Below are positions 8,371 to 16,790 of a DNA stretch of 64,000 nt, piece after piece. The position numbers and the translations under genes were made by a program. Source of the DNA: Cellvibrionaceae bacterium 1162T.S.0a.05 (lineage in GTDB: Bacteria; Pseudomonadota; Gammaproteobacteria; Pseudomonadales; Cellvibrionaceae); NCBI GenBank assembly GCA_000964245.1, contig LANB01000001.1, positions 537,501 to 601,500 of the forward strand, in the 5' to 3' direction. How positions within the stretch are numbered: position 1 is the stretch's first letter; each line of letters starts with the position of its first letter. The notes under the pieces are model-generated. The model was not told the origin of the DNA. It saw nothing but the letters and a program-made list of their open reading frames with translations, and did not search any database.

Positions 8371-9642
8371 ATGATCAACACACACAAAAAAATCGCTGTA
8401 TTCGCCGTTTTTCTGGTATCGATCCTGGCTCTGCCTGCGAGAGCTGAACTCTTGCTTAACGGGGTCGCCACGCATGCCGAACTCGGAAAGGAAATGTTTA
8501 TTGCCGGCCTGTATACCACGACCCCAAGTACTGACCGCAATAGCATCTTGTTGGCTCAGGAAGAAAAACAAATTCAGGTTCGCGTGACTGCCGACAAACT
8601 TTCAACCAGGCGTTTTAAACGAATGTGGATTGAAGGCATGGCAGTGAATGCCAGTGCAAATGAACTGAAGGAACAAAGTAGTAATATGGCTGCGTTCAAC
8701 AATCTGTTGAAGGTGCGCATGATTCGCGGCGATATTTTTACCGTTATCCGCGGCGGTGACAGCGTTCAAATCATCATTAATGGTGTCGAATTAGGCGAAA
8801 TTACTGACCCTCGCTTTTTCGACTTACTGCTGCGCACCTGGCTCGGCCCCGTTCCCTTGTCATCCGATTTTCGCAGTGCTTTAACCAAAGGTGGTGATAT
8901 TGATAGCGGTCTACTTGCTCGCTTCAATTCTACTGCACCTAACGATGCACGAATTGCCGAAATTGAAGACGCCTTAAATAGTGCTCCAGCGAGTGCTCCC
9001 CAGGTAGCAGCGGCGCGCCCCGCCGTCAGTGCGCCCGCGATTACAACACCTGTTGTCGCTGCTCCCAGTCAACCAACAATCAACCGGCCGGCGACATCCT
9101 CCAACGAACAAACTGTGGCAATTGCACCACCGCGTCTGGAAAACCCCGACAGCGGTATTTCTCCACCGTCAATCAGTAACCCACAAGCCGCTGCCCCTTC
9201 TTCCACTCAACGGCCTGCTGCCCAGGCTCCTGCAGCAAGTTCGCAACCTGCGACACCTGCACCTACCCAGGTTGCTGCGGCAGCAACTACACGCTCGAGT
9301 ATTCTGGAGGAAGCCGATGATGAGGAAGAGTTAACGGCTGAAAGTATTTACCGTCAACAGCTCTACGTCACAGAGCTTAAAGCACACTCAAACAATTACC
9401 TGAAATACCCACGGGTGGCGCTGGAGCGAGGCTATGAAGGTGCCTTGCGTTTAAATGTGGTTATCAATCGCGATGGCAGTGTTGTAAGCACAGAGTTTTT
9501 GGAAGAGGCCCAGCGTAAATCCTTCAACCGTGCGGCCTTAAAAGCCGTTGATAAAGCTGACCCCTTCCCACCGGTGCCCAATGAGGTAAAAGGAGAAACC
9601 TTTACCTTTACGCTACCGATACAATTTGTATTGGCTCAATAA
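8371..9642 (+). CDS. Periplasmic chalcone-isomerase-like domain fused to a TonB C-terminal domain
   Basis: From the ATG at 8371 (GAGAG upstream) the protein has 423 residues. The start was chosen because it begins a clear signal peptide (MINTHKKIAVFAVFLVSI, cleavage near ALPARA). Residues of about 27-185 resemble the CHALCONE-type domain of bacterial periplasmic proteins (NGVATHAELGKEMFIAGLY, EGMAVNA, then IRGD and WLGPVPLSSDF). A Pro/Ala/Ser/Thr-rich linker of about 130 residues follows. The last 90 residues form a TonB/TolA-type C-terminal domain (YPRVALERGYEGALRLNVVINRDGSV). Because it is exported and has no membrane anchor, it is not an ordinary TonB. The function is unknown. It ends at a strong terminator. 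Confidence 0.7.
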   Translation: MINTHKKIAVFAVFLVSILALPARAELLLNGVATHAELGKEMFIAGLYTTTPSTDRNSILLAQEEKQIQVRVTADKLSTRRFKRMWIEGMAVNASANELKEQSSNMAAFNNLLKVRMIRGDIFTVIRGGDSVQIIINGVELGEITDPRFFDLLLRTWLGPVPLSSDFRSALTKGGDIDSGLLARFNSTAPNDARIAEIEDALNSAPASAPQVAAARPAVSAPAITTPVVAAPSQPTINRPATSSNEQTVAIAPPRLENPDSGISPPSISNPQAAAPSSTQRPAAQAPAASSQPATPAPTQVAAAATTRSSILEEADDEEELTAESIYRQQLYVTELKAHSNNYLKYPRVALERGYEGALRLNVVINRDGSVVSTEFLEEAQRKSFNRAALKAVDKADPFPPVPNEVKGETFTFTLPIQFVLAQ

Positions 9643-9644
9643 AT

Positions 9645-9672
9645 AAAAAAGGCGCGATTCGCGCCTTTTTTA
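9645..9672. terminator. Rho-independent terminator
   Basis: The dyad AAAAAAGGCGCGA/TTCGCGCCTTTTTT lies immediately after the stop codon of the gene at 8371. The A-run and T-run make it potentially bidirectional, serving the convergent gene at 9729 as well. Confidence 0.92.
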
Positions 9673-9728
9673 TATGATTTATTCTCTACCGGAATCACCT
9701 CAATGTTGCCACCACTCACTATTTCAGG

Positions 9729-10292
9729 TTAGCTACTACGCGTTGCCAGCTCGTGAAGACGCTTTAAAATGACCTTCTGAATATCACCCAACTCCATCTC
9801 TGACAACTTGGGCAAATTACTCAGTTGTAACATATGCAAATGCAGGCAAGGTGTCTCGGTATCCAATTCCCGAAGGTCACCCTTCATTACCACTGGCAGG
9901 AATGGGCGCTCTGGTGGGCGCTTCTGATTAATCAACCTCAAACCCACTGCCAAGGGGACGCGACGGTATTTGGTATTTTCTGATTTCAGGGGGATGATCA
10001 TTTGCAGCCCTCCTACGACATTGGTACTTTCTGCAGGAATAACGTAGAGGCCCGTTGCTTTAACGGCATCTTCGGTTATCCCCTGAAAAGTGTCGTAATG
10101 CGCATAGGGATTGGGAAGGATCACCAATTTACGGTTTTCTTCTTTCGGAAAAAAGATATTGTAATTGGTATAAAGCTGTTCCACATTGGCCGAATACACA
10201 CACAACTTGTTTTCAAAACCCATGACAAAGTTTTGTGCACGCTGCTGTTTGTTAAACGACTCAAGGTCCCATACGAGATCTTTATTTTCCAT
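9729..10292 (-). CDS. Hypothetical protein, 187 residues
   Basis: The family is not recognised. The protein is soluble, with no signal peptide or membrane segment. It begins MENKDLVWDLESFNKQQRAQ, has a mixed alpha/beta core (FENKLCVYSANVEQLYTNYNIFFPKE, then VILPNPYAHYDTFQG) and ends with a Leu-rich helix (LSEMELGDIQKVILKRLHELATRSS). Codon usage resembles the neighbours. It is convergent with the TonB-domain gene. Its start lies only 66 bases from the remnant of selO on the other strand. Confidence 0.6.
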   Translation of the reverse strand: MENKDLVWDLESFNKQQRAQNFVMGFENKLCVYSANVEQLYTNYNIFFPKEENRKLVILPNPYAHYDTFQGITEDAVKATGLYVIPAESTNVVGGLQMIIPLKSENTKYRRVPLAVGLRLINQKRPPERPFLPVVMKGDLRELDTETPCLHLHMLQLSNLPKLSEMELGDIQKVILKRLHELATRSS

Positions 10293-10358
10293 AAACCCTC
10301 AAATGCCCGGGATCACAGTTCTGCAAATGCATGATACTAACACCAATTTCACGCAATA

Positions 10359-10999
10359 ATGACATTCAAACCAACATTTTCCAATTCTTTTTCCAAATTA
10401 GGTGAAGCCTTTTATTCCTAAACGCGAGCGCGGGCCTTTTGAATCCCCCTTTGGGCATCAAGGACCACGAGTCGGTGATAAAACCGGGCCTGCACGAACT
10501 CGGAGACGAGAACTTCCGTAAAACATTCTATGGTCATCCCATTGCAGAGCCGAGTCGAACATTGAGCGTAATCCAGGTTAGCCACCAGTGCGGCTCTTAT
10601 AACCCACAATTAGGAGATAGCCGCAGAATATTACTGGAAGAACTGAAACATGCCGAAGACGACTGCAGTGTGCACTTAAAAGGCGCAAGCATCGCTCACT
10701 GATTTCGCTTCGATGACGGGCCAGCCGTATTGCACTCGCGTATACCTAAACGCCTAGTCAGTATCATTCACTCTAACCCTGGGATAGCAAGTACTCACGC
10801 ACCTTGTGTTTTCTGAGGAATTGACTGTGCAATTTTCGACGAGATCACCGACTATTTTATTAATCGACGCTTTCCTACTGAGAAAAATGGTGCGGAAAAA
10901 ATTGTTTTATTCTTCGATGAAATCGTCTAACCGTTCTACGAAAAGCGAGATCCCTTCAAAAATTTGCTTTGCAATCCTATCGAGCTACACCTACACCTT
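10359..10999 (+). pseudogene. selO: Degraded selO/ydiU (protein adenylyltransferase) pseudogene
   Basis: The remnant begins at an ATG at 10359 (MTFKPTFSNSFSKLGEAFYS, the SelO N-terminal pattern). It shifts frame near 10418 and continues as LLNPPLGIKD, DENFRKTFYGH and SHQCGSYNPQLGDSRRILLEE (compare YAGHQFGxYxPQLGDGRAxLLGE in SelO), then VHLKGASIAH. After an in-frame TGA at 10700 it continues FRFDDGPAVLHS (compare FSRFGDGRAVLRS). Further stops lie at 10814, 10928 and 11000. The segment TDYFINRRFPTEKNG matches the later ADYxIExxFPE region, so about 40 residues between are deleted. The kinase-like catalytic C-terminus is gone. Intact SelO AMPylates redox proteins; this copy cannot be functional. 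Confidence 0.78.
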
Positions 11000-11107
11000 T
11001 GACGTGACGCACGCCCTTTTAGGGACGAGCAAAAACATTGAAGTCAGCGGTGTTACCCGATTCAGGTTGCCACGTATCGGCAGAAAAAATATATCGAGAT
11101 TAACTAA

Positions 11108-11276
11108 GGAACCTCTGAAAAATGGCCTATTTTCCCTGTGGCGGCGTCAGCTCCGTGCCGGTGTGCCGGCTCAGTCGACCCTCATTTACTCCAATAAACC
11201 GGGGTGCCGGCTCAGTCTGTTCTCCGCGCGCTGCTTCCTTGCCACAGAAAAAATATTTCCATTTTTCAGAGGTTCC
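11108..11276. mobile_element. 169-bp MITE-like element with 18-bp perfect inverted ends and CTAA target duplication
   Basis: The ends GGAACCTCTGAAAAATGG (11108-11125) and its exact complement (11259-11276) form perfect 18-bp terminal repeats. They extend imperfectly to about 35 bp (a second block, CTGTGGC, also pairs). Both sides carry CTAA (11104-11107 and 11277-11280), matching the YTAR 4-bp target preference known for IS5-family elements. Inside, GTGCCGGCTCAGTC occurs twice (11163-11176 and 11204-11217). There is no room for a transposase, so a full-length relative elsewhere in the genome must mobilise it. An open frame crossing the element (10806-11285) is not considered a gene. Confidence 0.85.
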
Positions 11277-12482
11277 CTAAAATAATTCTACAGGTGGGGA
11301 GCCGCCATCGGGTTTCTTTTCATCGACCTTTGCAATCGAGGTCAACTTGTCAGCAGGCTTTTCAGCATTTTTTAAGGATTTTTCGATTGTTGCTTCAAGG
11401 CGCTGAAAAACTTCGTCCACGACAAGCCCTTCATTAAAAATACGGTTGGTTTCCTTTACACTCTTATTCAGCGCATTTTCGAGAAAGGACTCATCATATT
11501 CCATCAATGCAAGAGCCGGTATGCGGTCCTGAATGATATTCGACGTCGATTCAACCTGGTTGGCTATGCTACGCATGACATCCTGATAGGAATCCTTGAG
11601 TTTAACCATTACAGTTTTTACGTCCTGAGACAAACGCTTTAGTGCTTCCTTTTCCTGTTCAATACGGTATTTGTCTTCGAGGGCATGGATACGCGCGTTG
11701 AGACCTTGTACTAAACAAAAAGTATTGTCTTTAATTGCACCGTATTTTTCCATGTCATCGACAGGCATATTCTTTATCAATAAACTGACTTTGTCATAGT
11801 TACAAATCGTGCGTTTACCAAAATCCACGTAGCGACCGGATTCCGCCATTTGCGACAACAACTGCGTTTCCAGATCTTTCGCCATTCCGTGAGCTTCCAT
11901 GTTTTTATCGCCCATCACACTGCGCATTTGTAAACTGCATTTCAACCCATAGCGTTCAATAATGGAGAAAAACTGCTGCCCCAGTTCATCAAGGTTATCG
12001 CAATTATGCACGGACAAAAGAAACTGTAAATTTGCCCCCAGATCACTGTTGTCGACCATTGCGGAATGGGCCGCTTGATTTGCGATCTCCAAACGGCTGG
12101 AAATTTGCTCGGTTGCAATGCGGTGAAAGATCGACCGTGTAATACGTGCGCAGGTTTCTTCGGGGCTGACAACACTTTCAATGAAATCGTCACAGCCTAT
12201 CTCAAATGCTTTTAACTTATCCCTACCTGCCTGACTGCGTGTGAGTAGAACCAAAGGCATATCCTTCAGCTCGTTATAGCTCAATAACTTTTCACAATAA
12301 GAAAGATCAAGGTCCTGTGATACTGCCATATCAACAACGACGACCTTAAACGCATCCTGTTTCACCGCCGCCAATATTTCCGCTTCATCGCACACACGCG
12401 TGACTGCAAATGCCTTTTCAATTTCCTCGCCCTGCAATGAAAGTGCGTACGGACAAAATATAAGGACCTTATGTGCAGCCAT
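11277..12482 (-). CDS. Response-regulator-like protein with degenerate receiver domain and coiled-coil C-terminus
   Basis: The protein has 401 residues. Residues 1-125 have the receiver fold pattern (HKVLIFCPYALSL, FKVVVVDMAVS with a candidate phospho-Asp, LVLLTRSQAG, KAFEIGCDDFI). The N-terminal acidic pair and the conserved Lys-Pro after strand 5 are absent, so it is probably a pseudo-receiver or atypically phosphorylated. A middle region of about 130 residues is unassigned. Residues of about 265-310 are a strong coiled coil (ALEDKYRIEQEKEALKRL). No DNA-binding or enzymatic output was recognised. The stop codon TAG lies inside the CTAA target duplication of the adjacent MITE. It is divergent from the HDOD gene. 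Confidence 0.65.
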   Translation of the reverse strand: MAAHKVLIFCPYALSLQGEEIEKAFAVTRVCDEAEILAAVKQDAFKVVVVDMAVSQDLDLSYCEKLLSYNELKDMPLVLLTRSQAGRDKLKAFEIGCDDFIESVVSPEETCARITRSIFHRIATEQISSRLEIANQAAHSAMVDNSDLGANLQFLLSVHNCDNLDELGQQFFSIIERYGLKCSLQMRSVMGDKNMEAHGMAKDLETQLLSQMAESGRYVDFGKRTICNYDKVSLLIKNMPVDDMEKYGAIKDNTFCLVQGLNARIHALEDKYRIEQEKEALKRLSQDVKTVMVKLKDSYQDVMRSIANQVESTSNIIQDRIPALALMEYDESFLENALNKSVKETNRIFNEGLVVDEVFQRLEATIEKSLKNAEKPADKLTSIAKVDEKKPDGGSPPVELF

Positions 12483-12633
12483 AGTACCTACCCAGGTAAC
12501 GACAATGTATTTATTGAATCTAGTTCAGCTTTCGCATCAATACCAATTATTTTGATGCTACCGTGGCGCGTACTTCAACGCGCATCCTGAACCAACTGCT
12601 AAATTTAATATTGTAGAAAAAGGAAGTGTAACT

Positions 12634-13503
12634 ATGATCAATCAAGCCGCAGCAAATGCCAGCTCGGGTTTTGAACAAAGACTCAAACACGCACTTGAAA
12701 ACCAGGCCCTTGAAGTACCAATGCTACCGGAAGTGGCGCGAAAGGCAGTACAACTCGCCGAAGACCCTAATGGGGACGCAAGCAGCATGGCCAAATTGAT
12801 CCAGGGAGATCAAACCCTCGCTGCACAGGTGATACGCATTGCCAACTCTGCAATGTACAACCCTGCAGGCGCCTCGATGGTCTCTCTGCAACAAGCTATT
12901 ACCCGCCTCGGTATGAAACTCCTCGCTGAAATTGCAGTGGCAGCCTCTTTGCACGCCAAACTTTTTGATGTCCCCGGGTACGAGGATCATGTTTCAGCAA
13001 CCTTAAAACGCGCCCTGGCTTCCGGCCTATGGGCAAAGGAAATCGCACGCGCCGCCCGAAAAAATGTGGAGGCGGCGTTTCTTGGCGGACTGTTGCATGA
13101 CATTGGTCGTCCGGTAGTTCTGCAACTCGCTGTCGAACTTGCCCGCAGGCATAAACTCGCCTTGTCAGAGTCAGAAATTTGTAACCTTGAAACCAAATAC
13201 CAACGCTCGGTCGGGACACGCGTCGTCAACGCCTGGAAAATGCCATCAATCGTGTGTTCCGTTGTCGAGCATTTCGGTAGCTACAAAGAGCTGAACAGCT
13301 CTCATCAAACCCAGGTCATGATTGCCATGGCCGGCGCCCTGTTTGCCGATTGTTTTGATCGCGACGAAACGGCTGATGAAAACAAAGCTGCACTCCTTGA
13401 GAGCGATCTAATGGCGGATCTGAATTTTTATCAGGACGATATCGAAGCCCTTTTCGAAAAAGCTGATGTGGTAAATACGACAGTAGGAAGCCTCAGCCTG
13501 TGA
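12634..13503 (+). CDS. HDOD-domain signalling protein
   Basis: This 289-residue protein carries an HDOD domain from about residue 20 to 215 (LPEVARKAVQLAEDP, GDQTLAAQVIRIANSAMY, SLQQAITRLGMKLLAEIAVA, FLGGLLHDIGRPV). HDOD proteins are HD-fold relatives usually lacking phosphodiesterase activity; they act in bacterial signalling. An AAGGAAG ribosome site precedes the ATG. The stop overlaps the GTG start of sthA by 4 bases (GTGA), which implies translational coupling. It is divergent from the receiver-like protein with a 151-base gap, and the two may share a signalling pathway. Confidence 0.85.
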   Translation: MINQAAANASSGFEQRLKHALENQALEVPMLPEVARKAVQLAEDPNGDASSMAKLIQGDQTLAAQVIRIANSAMYNPAGASMVSLQQAITRLGMKLLAEIAVAASLHAKLFDVPGYEDHVSATLKRALASGLWAKEIARAARKNVEAAFLGGLLHDIGRPVVLQLAVELARRHKLALSESEICNLETKYQRSVGTRVVNAWKMPSIVCSVVEHFGSYKELNSSHQTQVMIAMAGALFADCFDRDETADENKAALLESDLMADLNFYQDDIEALFEKADVVNTTVGSLSL

Positions 13504-14903
13504 GAGAAGTGTTCGATATGATTGTTGTTGGCAGCGGCCCCGCAGGGCAAAAAGCCGCCGTACAAGCAGCAAAAGTTGGTAAAAAGGTTGCGCTAATTGA
13601 ACGCTCTCGAGACCTCGGAGGCTCTTGCGTTCACCACGGCACAATCCCTTCAAAAACGTTACGCGAAAATGCGCTGCGTGTTAGAAACATGCGCATGAAC
13701 GCAGAACTTGCGCAATTTAAACTGGCGGAAGACCTTGAGCTCGCGACACTGATTAACCGCCTGGAAGAAGTCCTCGCTGAACATGACAATTATATGCGTC
13801 GTCAAATTGAGAGGAACCAAATAGAACTCATTCACGGTCGCGCCCAGTTCATGTCTGAAAAAGTCTTGCAGGTTATCGGTGTTAAAAATACCCGCCGTGA
13901 GTTGCAGGCCGAACACATAATCCTGGCAACCGGCTCCACACCACGAAAGCCGGATAACATCCCGATTGATCACGAAAACATCTTCGATAGTGACTCAATT
14001 CTTTCCATGCTTTATTTACCAAAAAGTCTGACCGTTCTGGGTGGCGGTGTAATTGCCAGTGAGTACGCATCAATTTTTCAGGCCCTGGGCGTTAAAGTCA
14101 CGATGATTGATAAATATCCGCAACCTCTCGGCTTTCTGGACAGTGATTTGACCGAACATTTTGTCCGTGCTTTTGAAAGTATGGGCGGTGTTTGGAAAGG
14201 CAATGCAACAGTATTGTCATGCGAATGGAATAATGTCGATGCTGTAGTCGTAACCTGCGACGATGGCAGCGAGGTGCGCAGTGAAAAACTCTTATGTGCT
14301 GCTGGCCGTATCGCCAATGTTGGTGATTTAAACATTGAAGCCGCAGGATTACAGGTCAATGAGCAGGGTCTTATCAGTGTTGATGAAAACCTGAAAACCG
14401 ACGTAGAAAACATATTTGCCGCAGGCGATGTCATCGGCCCGCCCTCGCTTGCCTCCGCATCCATGGAACAGGGGCGACGTGCTAGTTGTAACGCACTCGG
14501 TATTCAACTGGGAAAAATGAGTAATACAATCCCCTCAGGGATTTATTCCATACCTGAATTATCTGCTGTAGGGCTCAGCGAAACCCAGGCGCGCAAAAAA
14601 TTTGGTGACATTCTTGTCGGCCGCGCTAACTTTGACGAAATTGCCCGCGGGCAGATTTCCGGCATTCAAAATGGCATGTTAAAAATCATTTGTGATGCCG
14701 AAGGTCGAAAAGTACTGGGGGTAATGATTGTTGGCGAGGGTGCAACTGAGTTGGTACACATTGGACAAATGGCTTTATTGTCCAATGCAGATGTTGATAT
14801 CTTCGTTGAAAGTATTTTTAATTTTCCAACACTTGCAGAAGCTTACCGCGTTGCCGCACTTGAAATTATTGGAAAGCGCAGTCAATTCTCAGAGGCCTAC
14901 TAA
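13500..14903 (+). CDS. sthA: Soluble pyridine nucleotide transhydrogenase (Si-specific, NAD(P)+)
   Basis: This 467-residue FAD flavoprotein interconverts NADPH and NADH. It has the FAD-binding motif DMIVVGSGPAGQKAA at the N-terminus, the NAD-binding motif VLGGGVIASEYASIFQALG near residue 180 and the second FAD motif IFAAGDVIGPPSLASA. The active-site region reads GGSCVHHGTIPSKTLR. One cysteine of the lipoamide dehydrogenase pair is replaced by Thr, as in SthA (CTHWGTIPSK), which rules out Lpd or glutathione reductase. The GTG start at 13500 overlaps the HDOD stop. Confidence 0.93.
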   Translation: MREVFDMIVVGSGPAGQKAAVQAAKVGKKVALIERSRDLGGSCVHHGTIPSKTLRENALRVRNMRMNAELAQFKLAEDLELATLINRLEEVLAEHDNYMRRQIERNQIELIHGRAQFMSEKVLQVIGVKNTRRELQAEHIILATGSTPRKPDNIPIDHENIFDSDSILSMLYLPKSLTVLGGGVIASEYASIFQALGVKVTMIDKYPQPLGFLDSDLTEHFVRAFESMGGVWKGNATVLSCEWNNVDAVVVTCDDGSEVRSEKLLCAAGRIANVGDLNIEAAGLQVNEQGLISVDENLKTDVENIFAAGDVIGPPSLASASMEQGRRASCNALGIQLGKMSNTIPSGIYSIPELSAVGLSETQARKKFGDILVGRANFDEIARGQISGIQNGMLKIICDAEGRKVLGVMIVGEGATELVHIGQMALLSNADVDIFVESIFNFPTLAEAYRVAALEIIGKRSQFSEAY

Positions 14904-14971
14904 AATGCCCTTGGCGAACAAAGCAAGTGGCAACAATTTATTTCAAGTTCCTGCCCCCTATTGATTGGCGC

Positions 14972-16066
14972 TTATTTATTATCCGCTTTTGGCTCCTCAT
15001 TGGGCAGCGCAAATATCGTATCCACGTCCTGATCGAATTCATATACACCATTACCCGACCCCATCATAATGCCTATCCAGCGAGTATCGTCGAAACTTTC
15101 AAGTGCAATTTTGACGGTCATCGTGAGAGGAATGGACAACAACATACCAATCGAACCCAGTACCCAACCCCAGAACACCAAACTCAGAAAAACAACAAGT
15201 GGCGACAAATCCAGGCCTTTGCCCATTACGCGAGGTTCGAGAATGTTTCCGACAACAAAATTAACCGCAAGGAAACCAGCCGCAACGAGCACAGCATCAC
15301 CCACGCCCAGTTTAATTAGCGCCAACAACACGGCGGGAATCGCCGCAAGAATGGAACCAAAAGTGGGAATATAATTTAACAAAAATGCCAGTAACCCCCA
15401 CAACACAAAATACTCAAGTCCAAGAAACCACAACCAGACCAGAATCAAAAACCCGGTTAACAAGCTCATCAATGTCTTGATTGCCATGTATTGGTTAACC
15501 GCGTGGGTGAAACGTGAAATTGCCTCCAGTGTTTTCTCGGGGTGTTTCGCTGAAAAGCGAAGCTTATCCGCAAAACGAACTTCTTCCGCCAAAATAAAAG
15601 TGACTGTTAATAAAATTAGCAGGGCATTGGTCATCATATTGCCAAAGGTTGCCAGTGTATTGCCAACCAACCCCAACGCTTTGGATGGGTTAATACTCTG
15701 GCGTAATTGCTCGACATCAAAAGACAAACCAAAGCCTTCCATCTTCAAAAACACATCAGCCGTCAATGCGGAAAGGCGCTGCTGGTATTCGGGTAAGTCC
15801 TGACGAAAATCATTGATTGAAGAGCCTACGATTAAACCCACCAGCACACTCACAATAACAATTGCAGCAATAATGAGTAACATGGCAACAACCGAGGGGA
15901 TACCACGCTTTTTCAACCACAGTAAGGGAGGGGTCGCTATGACGGCAATAAAAAGTGAAAGTAAAAAAGGAACCAATATCGCTTCTGCTGCTCGCATACC
16001 TGCAACAACCACAACAAAGGACGCAAGCACTAAAAGAAACCGCGTAATCGGTGAGGCCCGCTCCAT
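14972..16066 (-). CDS. AI-2E-transporter-family (PerM/YhhT/TqsA-type) membrane protein
   Basis: The 364-residue protein has about eight predicted membrane helices in the family order: two N-terminal pairs (LVLASFVVVVAGM, AILVPFLLSLFIAVIATPPLLWL), a large amphipathic loop from about residue 90 to 170, then a C-terminal bundle. The bundle includes the family signature YIPTFGSILAAIPAVLLALI and NFVVGNILEPRVMGKGLDLSPLVVFLSLVFWGWVLG. Family members transport autoinducer-2, ions or unknown small molecules, and the substrate cannot be predicted. It lies 69 bases downstream of the acyltransferase gene on the same strand and is probably cotranscribed. Confidence 0.88.
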   Translation of the reverse strand: MERASPITRFLLVLASFVVVVAGMRAAEAILVPFLLSLFIAVIATPPLLWLKKRGIPSVVAMLLIIAAIVIVSVLVGLIVGSSINDFRQDLPEYQQRLSALTADVFLKMEGFGLSFDVEQLRQSINPSKALGLVGNTLATFGNMMTNALLILLTVTFILAEEVRFADKLRFSAKHPEKTLEAISRFTHAVNQYMAIKTLMSLLTGFLILVWLWFLGLEYFVLWGLLAFLLNYIPTFGSILAAIPAVLLALIKLGVGDAVLVAAGFLAVNFVVGNILEPRVMGKGLDLSPLVVFLSLVFWGWVLGSIGMLLSIPLTMTVKIALESFDDTRWIGIMMGSGNGVYEFDQDVDTIFALPNEEPKADNK

Positions 16067-16105
16067 GACTATTCCCCCTTCAATTGACTTTGCATGTGTA
16101 CTTAA

Positions 16106-16124
16106 GCCAGCTTCTCAAGCTGGC
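16106..16124 (-). other. Perfect intercistronic hairpin
   Basis: An 8-bp perfect stem GCCAGCTT/AAGCTGGC with a 3-base loop lies 12 bases after the acyltransferase stop. It has no T-run in either direction, so it is more likely an mRNA-stabilising or attenuating structure than a full terminator. Confidence 0.5.
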
Positions 16125-16135
16125 AATTGGGTGCG

Positions 16136-16744
16136 CTATTGCAGATGTGGATGTCGCCCAACATATTTCTGATTGATGTACGCGCGAATTTTTTCCGCTT
16201 CCACACTGTGGTCGTTCTCGCCAAGCTCCCAAAACCTGTCGAGTACGATACGCTTACCCGGGTAATCCCAAGCGATAATAAAAACCGGAACCCGGGCGTG
16301 TTCGGCAATACGTAAAAAGCCGGTTTTCCACTTTTCGACTTTTGAACGTGTGCCCTCAGGGGTGATCGCAACACAAACCTGCTCGTGATCTTCAAACCAT
16401 CTGCGGATTTGCTCAACGGTATCTTCAGCGGCTTTTCTGTCCAAAGGAATGCCACCCATGCGGATAAACATATCACGAAAAGGCCAGAAGAAGGCCTCCT
16501 TTTTCATGAGGAAAGACAAACGAATACCGGTCGCCAACAACCCGAACATCGCGACAACGAAGTCCCAGTTTGAGGTATGGGGCGCAAGCGCCATCACAAA
16601 TTTTTTCTCTTTAGGGAAGTTACCGACCACGCGCCAGCCAAGAATAACCAAACCCAACCGACCCAACCAGCGGGTAAAGCGGTTACCATAGGTCGCAAGT
16701 TCAGGAGGCAAGGTGGGAACCAATTGATCGTTATTCTCAGCCAT
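16136..16744 (-). CDS. PlsC-type 1-acylglycerol-3-phosphate acyltransferase family protein
   Basis: The 202-residue protein carries the HX4D acyltransferase motif (LAPHTSNWDFVVA, about residue 54) and the substrate-binding motif ITPEGTRSKVEKWKTGFLRIA near residue 128. The middle motif MGGIPLDRKAAEDTV is the family's GxIxxxR block. It belongs to the short lysophospholipid acyltransferase-like group that is often annotated as glycerol acyltransferase. The exact acyl acceptor is unknown. It sits between prfC (46 bases upstream) and the AI-2E-type permease, all on the minus strand. Confidence 0.85.
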   Translation of the reverse strand: MAENNDQLVPTLPPELATYGNRFTRWLGRLGLVILGWRVVGNFPKEKKFVMALAPHTSNWDFVVAMFGLLATGIRLSFLMKKEAFFWPFRDMFIRMGGIPLDRKAAEDTVEQIRRWFEDHEQVCVAITPEGTRSKVEKWKTGFLRIAEHARVPVFIIAWDYPGKRIVLDRFWELGENDHSVEAEKIRAYINQKYVGRHPHLQ

Positions 16745-16790
16745 AGCGAAATTTTATCGTGTTTTCATTATAGTTTTAAACGAGCCCGCG

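Noticed and set aside
10418-10609. A 63-residue minus-strand frame suspected to be a transposase fragment
   Set aside because: The plus strand in the same place matches SelO much better, and no transposase motif is present.
10806-11285. A 159-residue plus-strand open frame
   Set aside because: It runs in a different frame over the end of the selO remnant and across the whole MITE, with no ribosome site or recognisable domain.
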